From: Chloroflexota bacterium
GTDB lineage: Bacteria > Chloroflexota > Anaerolineae > UBA1429
Assembly: GCA_012513595.1 (NCBI GenBank)
Contig: JAAZBY010000139.1
Location: 1 to 5,657 of the forward strand
Length of the DNA: 5,657 nucleotides
Direction of reading: 5' to 3'
Part shown: positions 1-5,460 of the stretch, piece after piece
Layout: every line of letters begins with the position of its first letter
Position numbering within the stretch: the first letter of the stretch is position 1
Notes under the pieces: generated by a model
The model's database searches: none
Told to the model about the DNA's origin: nothing
The model's input: only the letters and a program-made list of their open reading frames with translations
Made by a program: the position numbers and the translations under genes

Positions 1-228
1 CCCAGGGTCCCGAGCGATCGCCGCCGGGATGAGGCTGGAGCCCCAGCCGATCAGCAGCACCTCGGTCCCCCGGATGAGGCGCAGGTGCTCCTCCTCGGAA
101 AGCGAGTCCCCGTCAGTCACCAAACGTAGCTCGCCGATGCCGGCCAGCTCCTGGTGAAAGCGCTCCGTCCAGATGCGTGGCGAGGGCTCCCCCGCGGCGA
201 TGTGCAGCAGGCGCAGCGGTCGGCTCAC
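1..228 (-). CDS. D-2-hydroxyacid dehydrogenase, N-terminal part (cut by window edge)
   Basis: This frame stays open for 76 codons from a GTG at 228 to the left edge and begins MSRPLRLLHIAAGEPSPRIW. The stretch TEVLLIGWGSSLIPAAIA (about residues 55-72) matches the pattern seen at the end of the first half-domain in D-isomer-specific 2-hydroxyacid dehydrogenases, where an 'L..GWG....P' strand-loop precedes the NAD-binding Rossmann domain. Such enzymes usually have 310-350 residues and reduce 2-keto acids or oxidise 2-hydroxy acids with NAD(P). The Rossmann fold and the Arg-Glu-His catalytic residues would lie beyond the edge, so they cannot be checked. The start is well supported: GGGAGG at 236-241 is 7 nt upstream, and the GTG overlaps the isomerase stop in a GTGA arrangement, implying coupled translation. 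It is the last visible gene of the minus operon and probably works on a product of its neighbours. Family confidence is moderate because only the N-terminus is seen. Confidence 0.72.
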   Translation of the reverse strand, partial: MSRPLRLLHIAAGEPSPRIWTERFHQELAGIGELRLVTDGDSLSEEEHLRLIRGTEVLLIGWGSSLIPAAIARDPG

Positions 229-1001
229 GCCAGGGCCTCCCGGAGGAAGGCCAGGTCGCGCACGGCGTTCTGCCACAGGTCGGCGATGTTCTCACCAGGG
301 CGGTTCATCCCCTCGGTGAACTCGAGGGTGTAGGATCCGCGAAAACCCTCCTCACGCAGGAGGCGGATCGTGTCACTTAGCAAGCGCGGGTCGCGATCCA
401 GGCGCACCGGCTGGCCGTCATCGCCGCGGGCCTGCAGGTGGGCGTGGGTGATCATGGGGCCCAGGGCCCGGAACCACTCGCGCAGCCCTTCCGGCCGCGT
501 CAGGGGATGGACGATGGCCTCATAGCGGTCACGGCCCAGCCGGTCAAAGATGGCCGCGGCCTGGCCAGGGGTCTCGGCGATGGTGCCCGGGTGGCACTCA
601 CAGAGGGCCGCCGTGCCGGCGGGCAGGGCGGCGCGCCAATCGGCCACCCCGCGGATGTCCTCCTCGGAGTGGGAGGCATCCCGGGTAAAGTTGAACTTGA
701 TCGCCCGGGCGCCCACCCGCGCTGCCAGACGCGTGCTCGCGGCGGGCCCGGCCGAGCCGTCCCAGAAAGCCGCGTACCCGTTATAGATAGCGATCGGAAC
801 GGGCGAGGCGGCCAAGGCGGTCAGCTCTTCCTCGGGCGCCAAGGCGGCGTGGTTCTCCCAGAGCTCCACGCCGTCAAAACCGGCCGCGGCAAAGCGCTCC
901 AACCACTCGCTAACCCGGAAGGTCGGCATCTTGGCGCCGCCGTGGCGGTTTATCTCGAGCAGGATGGTGCCGATGTAGATGCGATCGTGCGAGTCGGTCA
1001 T
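225..1001 (-). CDS. Sugar phosphate isomerase/epimerase (AP endonuclease 2-like TIM barrel)
   Basis: The 258-residue product starts MTDSHDRIYIGTILLEINRH and has the layout of the xylose-isomerase-like TIM-barrel family (COG1082, IolE and related enzymes), which usually has 250-300 residues. Visible family elements are FDGVELWENH (42-51), IKFNFT (101-106), CECHPGT (134-140), VHPL (164-167), HAHLQ (186-190) and YTLEFTEG (224-231). By family analogy Glu46, Glu135, His137, His186 or His188 and Glu227 are candidates for divalent-metal and substrate contacts. Such enzymes isomerise, epimerise or dehydrate sugars and inositols; the substrate cannot be told here. The ATG at 1001 is chosen because AAGGAAAGG (1007-1015) sits 5 nt upstream. 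The frame is open further, to an ATG at 1187, but that extension would overlap the dehydrogenase gene by 110 bp and its Arg/Pro-rich translation is not family-like. It follows the dehydrogenase by 76 bp and shares 4 bp with the next gene. Confidence 0.88.
   Translation of the reverse strand: MTDSHDRIYIGTILLEINRHGGAKMPTFRVSEWLERFAAAGFDGVELWENHAALAPEEELTALAASPVPIAIYNGYAAFWDGSAGPAASTRLAARVGARAIKFNFTRDASHSEEDIRGVADWRAALPAGTAALCECHPGTIAETPGQAAAIFDRLGRDRYEAIVHPLTRPEGLREWFRALGPMITHAHLQARGDDGQPVRLDRDPRLLSDTIRLLREEGFRGSYTLEFTEGMNRPGENIADLWQNAVRDLAFLREALA
236..241 (-). promoter_or_regulatory. Ribosome binding site of the hydroxyacid dehydrogenase
   Basis: On the minus strand GGGAGG is followed by a 7-nt spacer and GTG at 228-226. 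It lies within the 3' end of the isomerase gene. This decides the GTG start, since no ATG in that frame is suitably placed. Confidence 0.7.
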
Positions 1002-1039
1002 GGCAACCTTTCCTTGTTCCGGGACATGCCGGGCGTGGC

Positions 1040-1060
1040 GCTGCGCGGCGTACGCGCAGC
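1040..1060 (-). other. Intercistronic hairpin between dehydrogenase and isomerase genes
   Basis: Arms 1040-1047 and 1053-1060 (GCTGCGCG and CGCGCAGC) form a perfect 8-bp stem around a 5-nt loop, TACGC on the minus strand. The whole element sits in the 76-bp gap between the two genes. No T tract follows, so it is not a standard intrinsic terminator. An mRNA-stabilising or processing hairpin is a reasonable inference. Confidence 0.5.
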
Positions 1061-1077
1061 CCTCTCTTGTGGCGGCC

Positions 1078-1935
1078 TCAGCGCGCCTGCCGCGGCGCGG
1101 CACCCTCTTCCGCGGCCTGCGCCTCGTCGGCGGCCGCGGTGATCCAGCCATTCTGTGGCGCCACGCGCCGCTGGATGTACTCGCCAAAGGGCCCGGCCAG
1201 CCTGGCCGCGATGCGGTTGAGGAAGCCGGGCACGCACACTACCTGATCGTTCTGCAGCGCGCGGAGCGACGCGGCCACGGCCTGCTCAGCGGACATCCAC
1301 ATCATCTTCGGGACGCGAGACAGGTCGGCTCCCTGGCGCTCCTGGAACTCGGTGTGGGTAAAGCCGGGGCACAGGGCCTGCACGTGTACGCCCGTTCCTT
1401 CGAGCTCGATGGCTAGCGAGCGGGTAAAGCTCACCATGTACGCCTTGGTGGCGCCATAGGTGGCAAAGCCAGGAAGCGGAGCAAAGGCCCCCAACGAGGC
1501 GATGTTGACGATGGCGCCGGCGTGCTGCGCCAGCATGACGGGCAGGGCAGCCCGTACCAGGCGCACGCTGGCCACGACGTGTACGTCGATCATGGCCTGC
1601 TGCTGGGCGATGTCGCTCGCCGAAAAGGGCCCCTCGAGGCCAAAGCCGGCGGCGTTCACCAGGAAGCGCAGGCTCTGCTGCGACTGCACCCGGTCAACCA
1701 CGCGGTCGAGATCCTCGCGAACGGAGAGGTCCGCAGGGATGATCTCAGCCGTGACGCCGTGCTTGACGGCGGCCTCCGCCGCGAGGATCTCGAGGCGCTT
1801 GCGCCGGCGCGCCACCAGGACAAGGTCGTGCCCGCGCCGGGCGAACTCCCGGGCAAAGGCAGCTCCCAGGCCGCTCGAGGCCCCTGTGATGACGGCAATC
1901 CCCCCGGACCCGGGATGGGGCGCGCTGTTGCTCAT
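1078..1935 (-). CDS. Short-chain dehydrogenase/reductase (DltE/COG0300-like)
   Basis: The 285-residue product is a classical SDR that uses NAD(P) to oxidise an alcohol or reduce a carbonyl. TGASSGLG (17-24) is the glycine-rich cofactor loop, and the Arg-rich VARRRKRLE segment (41-49) after beta-2 favours NADP. DL (69-70) contacts the adenine ring in homologues, and NAAG (94-97) is the NNAG-type motif. Ser147 in IASLGAF and the pair Tyr160/Lys164 (YGATK) are the catalytic residues, followed by CPGFTHTEF (189-197). The tetrad Asn, expected in MIDVNV, is His119 here (MIDVHV, CAC codon). The tail after about residue 265 is Ala/Glu-rich and probably flexible. The ATG at 1935 is preferred because GAGGAG (1943-1948) lies 7 nt upstream; an ATG at 1971 would add 12 residues and overlap the propeller gene by 8 bp. 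It lies 28 bp after the propeller gene. Substrate unknown. Confidence 0.92.
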   Translation of the reverse strand: MSNSAPHPGSGGIAVITGASSGLGAAFAREFARRGHDLVLVARRRKRLEILAAEAAVKHGVTAEIIPADLSVREDLDRVVDRVQSQQSLRFLVNAAGFGLEGPFSASDIAQQQAMIDVHVVASVRLVRAALPVMLAQHAGAIVNIASLGAFAPLPGFATYGATKAYMVSFTRSLAIELEGTGVHVQALCPGFTHTEFQERQGADLSRVPKMMWMSAEQAVAASLRALQNDQVVCVPGFLNRIAARLAGPFGEYIQRRVAPQNGWITAAADEAQAAEEGAAPRQAR

Positions 1936-1942
1936 TGTCGTG

Positions 1943-1948
1943 CTCCTC
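1943..1948 (-). promoter_or_regulatory. Ribosome binding site of the short-chain dehydrogenase
   Basis: GAGGAG on the minus strand is separated by 7 nt from the ATG at 1935. It lies inside the 28-bp gap after the propeller gene and favours this start over the upstream ATG at 1971. Confidence 0.7.
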
Positions 1949-1963
1949 AGCGATGCGATAGGG

Positions 1964-3142
1964 TCACCCAAGTACGGAAGGGGGACGCGCGACGACCCCG
2001 CTGATGTCCAGCAGGTACATCTGGCGTCCGCGACCGCCGTGCACCGAATCGATCACGACTGACTGCCCGTCGGGGCTGAAGCGAGGGTGTAGGTCGCAGC
2101 GCCACTCACCGACGTACTCCTGCGGCGTCGGGAAGGCCCCCAGCGGGACCTTCGTCCCGGTGGGCACGTGGTACAGGTACAGATGCTGCCGACGTGCCGC
2201 GTCCGGATACGTGTCGTTGAGGATCCACTCGTTGCCCGGGAGATAGCTGCAGTGGCCGTTGCCGGTCATCGCCTGCTCGCCTACCACCTCGACGTCACGC
2301 GTCCCGTCGCGGTATAGGTAGAACCTCTCCCCGTGCGACGGGTGCCAGGCCCAGGCCAGGATGTGCTCTGGGTCTCGCCAGATAAAGTGAGACGTCTGCC
2401 CATAGTCATCCACCACGCGGATGTCGCTACCGTCCGGGGCGGCGGTGAACATGCGCGTGTCAAAGCCGCGGGGGTGTCTCCAGCGGTGCAGGAACTCAAA
2501 GCGCGAGCCGTCTGTGTTGAACAACAGATGGTTGAACCAGTGCTTGTAGCCGGCATAGTCCCCGCGCGGGTAGGGGATGGCGGCGATCTGCGCCAGCGTG
2601 ATGATCAGTTCCGTGGTACCCGTCGCCAGATCGACCCGCCAGATGCCGGAGCCCTCCGGTGCCAGCTCGTCCCGATACGGATCGATCAGGCCGGCGTAGC
2701 CATATCCGGGGCGCGTGTCGTTGATCCGACAGAAGTCGGGCGCTACGGCGCTGCGGCCGTCCGGGGCGATGGCGTAGATCGGCGCGGGGATCGTGCGCCG
2801 CGCGCCACTATGGACGTTGAGGACGTGCGCCACGAAGCGCTCGCCCTGCCGGTCGTTCCAGATCACCTCATCGCGTGAGCCAGGCAGCCACTGGAGCATA
2901 CACCCCTGCTGCCACGACCAGGCCCGTGAGGTGCCCAGGTCGATCCAGCGGTCGCCATCGGCGAGGTCGACCATGCCGACGACGATCTCGTCGTCACCAC
3001 GGGGCGAGCGGTGCTCGAAATCCACCCGCATGCCCAGCGCGTAGCGGCCGCTGGGGTCGATCTGTAGTTTGTCATAATACGCGAACCAGTGATAGCCGGG
3101 CTCGCGGGTAATCGGCCGGATCGGCACCGAACAACTCGTCAT
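1964..3142 (-). CDS. Oligogalacturonate-lyase-like / TolB-like beta-propeller protein
   Basis: The 392-residue product is rich in short beta-blade repeats ending in TolB/PD40-like turns: YDKLQIDPSGRYAL (23-36), APDGRSAV (126-133), FNTDGSRFEFLHRW (208-221), TAAPDGSDIRVV (233-244), HPRFSPDGQSVVIDS (352-366) and RGRQMYLLDIS (371-381). Conserved-looking aromatic/His clusters are KHWFNHLL (200-207), SHFIW (251-255), GNGHCSYLPG (294-303) and CDLHP (349-353). This matches the seven-bladed propeller group that includes oligogalacturonate lyases (family PL22), which cleave unsaturated digalacturonate using a metal held by histidines and a glutamine. Many relatives have no proven activity, so lyase function is inference. 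No signal peptide is evident (MTSCSVPIRPITREP is polar), so it is probably cytoplasmic, as expected for oligomer processing. The ATG at 3142 has AGGAG (3153-3157) 10 nt upstream. It follows the cupin by 62 bp. Confidence 0.75.
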   Translation of the reverse strand: MTSCSVPIRPITREPGYHWFAYYDKLQIDPSGRYALGMRVDFEHRSPRGDDEIVVGMVDLADGDRWIDLGTSRAWSWQQGCMLQWLPGSRDEVIWNDRQGERFVAHVLNVHSGARRTIPAPIYAIAPDGRSAVAPDFCRINDTRPGYGYAGLIDPYRDELAPEGSGIWRVDLATGTTELIITLAQIAAIPYPRGDYAGYKHWFNHLLFNTDGSRFEFLHRWRHPRGFDTRMFTAAPDGSDIRVVDDYGQTSHFIWRDPEHILAWAWHPSHGERFYLYRDGTRDVEVVGEQAMTGNGHCSYLPGNEWILNDTYPDAARRQHLYLYHVPTGTKVPLGAFPTPQEYVGEWRCDLHPRFSPDGQSVVIDSVHGGRGRQMYLLDISGVVARPPSVLG

Positions 3143-3165
3143 CTCAGACGGACTCCTGGGGCTGT

Positions 3166-3188
3166 GGGCAGCCGACGCGCGGCTGCCC
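3166..3188 (-). other. Intercistronic hairpin between cupin and propeller genes
   Basis: Arms 3166-3174 and 3180-3188 (GGGCAGCCG and CGGCTGCCC) pair perfectly over 9 bp around a 5-nt loop, CGCGT on the minus strand. It fills the middle of the 62-bp gap and ends 8 nt before the propeller's AGGAG site. No T run follows on either strand, so a simple rho-independent terminator is unlikely. It may set the cupin-to-propeller expression ratio or protect a processed mRNA end. Confidence 0.55.
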
Positions 3189-3204
3189 GTGCAAACGGAG
3201 ACGG

Positions 3205-3498
3205 TCAGCCGAAGCAGATCCAGCGCACCTCACTGTCGCTGGTCAGGCTGTTCTCGGTCCACTCGGGGACGTAGATCAGGTCGCCGGGCTCTACGTCGGC
3301 CTTCTCCTCGCCGACCATCACCGTCCCCTGGCCTTCCAGGATGAACCAGTACCGGTCGCCAGCGTGGGGCTTGTTGATGAACGGGTTGATCGGCGTGGTG
3401 CGCCGCATCACCAGGTGCCCGAGCAGGTCCTGGAATTCCTGGATGCGATAGTCGGTACGGTGGTTGACCTCGTGCAGGTCCTTGCGCTTGACGATCAT
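3205..3498 (-). CDS. Small single-domain cupin protein
   Basis: The 97-residue product is a minimal cupin barrel. FINKPHAGDRYWFILEGQG (40-58) is cupin motif 1 and VEPGDLIYVPEWTENSL (69-85) is motif 2, separated by a short VMVGEEKAD hairpin. The usual motif 1 HxH is reduced to a single His45, and the His of motif 2 is Asn83 (AAC codon), so the standard three-His/one-Glu metal site looks incomplete. Cupins this small bind sugars or act as isomerases or regulators; catalysis without the metal ligands is doubtful, so a ligand-binding or sensing role is possible. The start at 3498 has a purine-rich GGGGAGTGAGAG stretch just upstream. It is the first gene of the minus operon, about 80 nt downstream of a good promoter. 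The fold is fairly certain; the function is unknown. Confidence 0.85.
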   Translation of the reverse strand: MIVKRKDLHEVNHRTDYRIQEFQDLLGHLVMRRTTPINPFINKPHAGDRYWFILEGQGTVMVGEEKADVEPGDLIYVPEWTENSLTSDSEVRWICFG

Positions 3499-3584
3499 GG
3501 GTCTCTCACTCCCCGATAGATGGCGTGACCCTTGCCTCGCAGAGAAGTGGCGCGGGTCCTGGCTGCGCAGATTGCCTATATGGG

Positions 3585-3613
3585 AGCATATCGCAGCGCG
3601 GCCGCCCGGTCAA
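3585..3613 (-). promoter_or_regulatory. Sigma70-type promoter of the minus-strand operon
   Basis: On the minus strand TTGACC (3608-3613) and TATGCT (3585-3590) are exactly 17 bp apart. Transcription would begin near 3577-3579 and leave a leader of about 80 nt before the cupin ATG at 3498. A short dyad, ATATG-N4-CATAT (3578-3591), overlaps the -10 box and could be an operator, though arms of 5 bp can arise by chance. Confidence 0.6.
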
Positions 3614-3722
3614 CCCCTGCTGTGCTGACGTCGTTGCGCCGGGGCGGCCTCCCCAGGTCGGCGACTGGGCCGCCTCTAGGAGCCGTCCAGGTGGCCAGGT
3701 CCTGGTCTGGTCGACTGACCAT

Positions 3723-3758
3723 CGCCGGGCGCATCCGCCGGCGGGTGCCGCCGGGCGC
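3723..3758. repeat. Direct repeat pair flanking a palindrome, upstream of the plus-strand promoter
   Basis: The 10-mer CGCCGGGCGC occurs at 3723-3732 and 3749-3758, with the perfect palindrome CCGCCGGCGG (3735-3744) between. The copies are 26 bp apart, start to start, and end 9 bp before the TATACT box. In such GC-rich DNA short repeats of this composition are easy to get, so a regulator-binding role is only a suggestion. The rest of the 3614-3722 stretch has no gene I can support; it does contain the interrupted palindrome CCAGG-T-CCTGG (3695-3705). Confidence 0.3.
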
Positions 3759-3767
3759 TGCCAGCCA

Positions 3768-3773
3768 TATACT
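3768..3773 (+). promoter_or_regulatory. Candidate -10 box for the plus-strand membrane protein gene
   Basis: TATACT is a close -10 match in an otherwise GC-rich stretch, but no recognisable -35 hexamer lies 16-18 bp upstream, so an activator or a different sigma factor may be needed. The box lies within the dyad GCCAG-N7-CTGGC (3760-3776), as expected for a repressor or regulator site. Transcription would start near 3780, about 83 nt before the ATG at 3863. Confidence 0.35.
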
Positions 3774-3862
3774 GGCCAACAGATGAACCTATGGCGAGAG
3801 CCTTTCGCAGCGCGCCGCAAATGACCAGTTGGCGGCGCTGCCAAGCGAGGAAAGGAACACCG

Positions 3863-4396
3863 ATGACAGAGCATGACAAGTACGAGGTTCCGCAGGCGCC
3901 GCGCAAGGCGGCGCGTTGGGTGCCCGGCCTGCTCCTGATCGCAATCGGGCTGGTCATGCTGATCGACCGGCTGCTGCCCGGGCAGAACCCCAGCCTGCTC
4001 CTCTTGGCCATCGGGGTGGCCTTCCTGGCTTCCGGGATCGCCTCGCGCCGCGCTGGCCTGCTGGTGCCGGCCGGCATCCTGCTGGGGCTGGCGACTGGGG
4101 CGCTCCTGGCGCGTGTGCCGCTCTGGGGTACCGTCGACGAGACCAAGGGCGGCATCATGATCCTGTGCCTGGGCGGGGGGTTTGGGCTGGTGACGCTGCT
4201 GAGCGCCCTGTTCACCGACACCAAGAACTGGTGGGCGCTGGGCCCCGGCGGGCTGTTCGCGGTGCTGGGCGGCGCGCTCCTCATCGGGCATGGGGCAATA
4301 TACGTCGTGGGCCACACGCTGGAGGTGGCCTGGCCGCTGGCGCTGGTGGCTGTGGGGGTAGCGCTGATGCTGCGGGTGCGGCGCCGGCAGGTCTGA
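3863..4396 (+). CDS. Multi-pass membrane protein, LiaI/LiaF-like (DUF5668-like)
   Basis: The 177-residue product has a short charged N-terminus (MTEHDKYEVPQAPRKAAR) and then about six hydrophobic segments: roughly 19-36, 43-60, 65-83, 97-117, 127-149 and 153-170, ending in the basic tail RVRRRQV. The repeats 'GLLLIAIGLVMLIDRLLPG' and 'WPLALVAVGVALMLRVRRR' have the W/P-hydrophobic-G-hydrophobic pattern common to LiaI/LiaF-like transmembrane regions, which are linked to cell-envelope stress sensing in Gram-positive bacteria and relatives. Here the soluble C-terminal LiaF domain is absent. Role unknown; the assignment is by pattern only. The ATG at 3863 follows AGGAAAGGA (3848-3856) by 6 nt, while an in-frame ATG at 3791 lacks a good site and adds non-hydrophobic sequence. 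The ABC exporter genes follow after 131 bp, so a functional link is possible but that pair has its own promoter candidate. Confidence 0.75.
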   Translation: MTEHDKYEVPQAPRKAARWVPGLLLIAIGLVMLIDRLLPGQNPSLLLLAIGVAFLASGIASRRAGLLVPAGILLGLATGALLARVPLWGTVDETKGGIMILCLGGGFGLVTLLSALFTDTKNWWALGPGGLFAVLGGALLIGHGAIYVVGHTLEVAWPLALVAVGVALMLRVRRRQV

Positions 4397-4450
4397 CGAA
4401 GACGTAAGGCACCATGGCCACGCGTGGGCGCGGCGCAGAGCGTGAATCTG

Positions 4451-4459
4451 TGCTACAAT
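4451..4459 (+). promoter_or_regulatory. Extended -10 promoter of the ABC exporter genes
   Basis: TGC followed by TACAAT (4454-4459) forms an extended -10 element in the 131-bp gap after the membrane protein gene. No TTGACA-like -35 lies at the normal distance, which the TGn extension can offset. Initiation near 4466 would give a leader of about 60 nt before the ATG at 4528. Confidence 0.55.
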
Positions 4460-4477
4460 ACGCCTATAGACCGCGCT

Positions 4478-4501
4478 GCGCGCCGGGCGACGCCCCCGCG
4501 C
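4478..4501 (+). other. GC hairpin in the leader of the ABC ATPase gene
   Basis: GCGCG (4478-4482) pairs with CGCGC (4497-4501), and GGGC (4485-4488) pairs with GCCC (4492-4495) around a GAC loop, with a small CC/C internal loop between. The structure ends 13 nt before the GGAGGA ribosome site. It could protect the 5' end or modulate initiation, but GC-rich leaders often fold this way. Confidence 0.35.
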
Positions 4502-4514
4502 GTCGCTGCGAGAT

Positions 4515-4520
4515 GGAGGA
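4515..4520 (+). promoter_or_regulatory. Ribosome binding site of the ABC ATPase
   Basis: GGAGGA lies 7 nt before the ATG at 4528. It also overlaps an in-frame ATG at 4513, and it marks 4528 as the true start rather than the upstream ATGs at 4513 and 4414. Confidence 0.75.
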
Positions 4521-4527
4521 ACTGGGC

Positions 4528-5460
4528 ATGGCGACAGTGGTCGTATCCAATGTCAGCAAACGCTTTGGACGGGTGCAGGCTGTTCAGGATGTGTCGTTTG
4601 AGGTGCATCCCGGAGAGATCTTTGGGCTGCTGGGCCCCAACGGCGCCGGCAAGACGACCACCATCCGCATGATGCTGGACATCTTTTCGCCCGATTCGGG
4701 CAGCGTGGCCGTCTTTGGCGGCCCCTGGACCGAGGACAAGAAGCGCCGCCTGGGCTACCTGCCCGAGGATCGCGGCCTCTACAAGGACCAGACGCTCGAC
4801 CAGGTGCTGCCCTACCTGGCCACCCTGAAGGGCCTGAGTGAGGCGGAGGCCAAGCGCCGCCTGACCCCCTGGCTGGAGCGGCTGGACCTCGCCGAGCACC
4901 GCACCAAGAAGGTCGAGGCCCTCAGCAGGGGCATGCAGCAGAAGGCCCAGCTGATCGCCACGCTGGCCCATGACCCCGAGCTCCTGGTCATTGACGAGCC
5001 CTTCTCCGGGCTGGACCCGGTGAACACGCGCCTGGTCAAAGAGATCATCAAGGAGCAGTCTGACGCTGGCCACACGGTCATCATGTCCACGCACCAGATG
5101 CAGCAGGTGGAGGCGCTGTGCCACCGCATCCTGCTGGTAAACCACGGGAGCGCCGTTTTGTACGGTGCGGTCAGCGACATCAAGCGGAACTTTGCCGGCA
5201 ACGCCCTGGCGGTCAGCGCGGAGGGTGACCTGAGCGGGCTGCCCGGAGTGCTCGAGGCACGCCGCCAGAACGGCGACTGGCACCTTTCCCTGGCCTCCGG
5301 CGTCGACCCGCAGTCGGTTCTCCGGGACCTGGTGCGCCGCGACGGGGTCCGCGTGGAACGGTTTGAGGTTGCCGAGCCGACGCTCGACGACATCTTTGTC
5401 GCCGTGGTACAGGGCCTCGCCATCGAGGACGTCGTCGGGGAGGAGTCCACTCATGCATAG
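4528..5460 (+). CDS. ABC transporter ATP-binding protein (NatA-type exporter)
   Basis: The 310-residue product is a complete ABC ATPase that would power export through the permease encoded next. Walker A is GPNGAGKT (36-43), and the Q-loop region is YLPEDRGLY (77-85), with Glu in place of Gln as usual for this subgroup. The signature is LSRGMQQK (132-139), Walker B is LLVIDEP (152-158) with Glu157 catalytic, the D-loop is SGLD (160-163) and the switch His is His189 in STHQM. Residues after about 222 form a C-terminal accessory domain of the DUF4162 type, ending in EPTLDDIFVAVV (283-294). NatA of Bacillus, which pumps sodium with NatB, is the best-known relative; the substrate here may differ. 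The N-terminus MATVVVSNVSKRFG begins the fold directly, supporting the start at 4528. It overlaps the permease gene by 8 bp, so the two are probably translationally coupled. Confidence 0.93.
   Translation: MATVVVSNVSKRFGRVQAVQDVSFEVHPGEIFGLLGPNGAGKTTTIRMMLDIFSPDSGSVAVFGGPWTEDKKRRLGYLPEDRGLYKDQTLDQVLPYLATLKGLSEAEAKRRLTPWLERLDLAEHRTKKVEALSRGMQQKAQLIATLAHDPELLVIDEPFSGLDPVNTRLVKEIIKEQSDAGHTVIMSTHQMQQVEALCHRILLVNHGSAVLYGAVSDIKRNFAGNALAVSAEGDLSGLPGVLEARRQNGDWHLSLASGVDPQSVLRDLVRRDGVRVERFEVAEPTLDDIFVAVVQGLAIEDVVGEESTHA

Noticed and set aside
438..1142. A 234-codon plus-strand open frame opposite the isomerase
   Set aside because: The minus-strand frame has recognisable isomerase motifs; the plus frame is Gly/Arg-rich shadow sequence.
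1002..1187. A 62-residue N-terminal extension of the isomerase from an ATG at 1187
   Set aside because: It would lie largely inside the dehydrogenase gene, is Arg/Pro-rich, and the ATG at 1001 has a strong ribosome site and begins at the usual family start.
3166..3188. Rho-independent terminator after the cupin gene
   Set aside because: The stem is perfect but no T run follows on either strand, and co-directional genes continue directly.
3525..3824. A possible small gene (99 codons, plus strand) in the divergent region
   Set aside because: No good ribosome site, no family resemblance, overlaps both promoter candidates, and codon use looks random.
3506..4317. Two long minus-strand open frames (269 and 213 codons) across the divergent region and the membrane protein gene
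   Set aside because: Their translations are Gln/Pro/Arg-rich without domain features, they cover the promoter region, and they are antisense to a gene with a good start and clear membrane segments.
4921..4944. Unusual ABC signature LSRGM in place of LSGGQ
   Set aside because: LSxGM(Q) variants are normal in NatA-type exporter ATPases, so this is subgroup character and not a defect.
4453..5454. A 333-codon open frame on the minus strand opposite the ABC ATPase
   Set aside because: It is antisense to a gene with every ABC motif intact, its translation resembles no family I know, and long antisense frames are common in GC-rich DNA.
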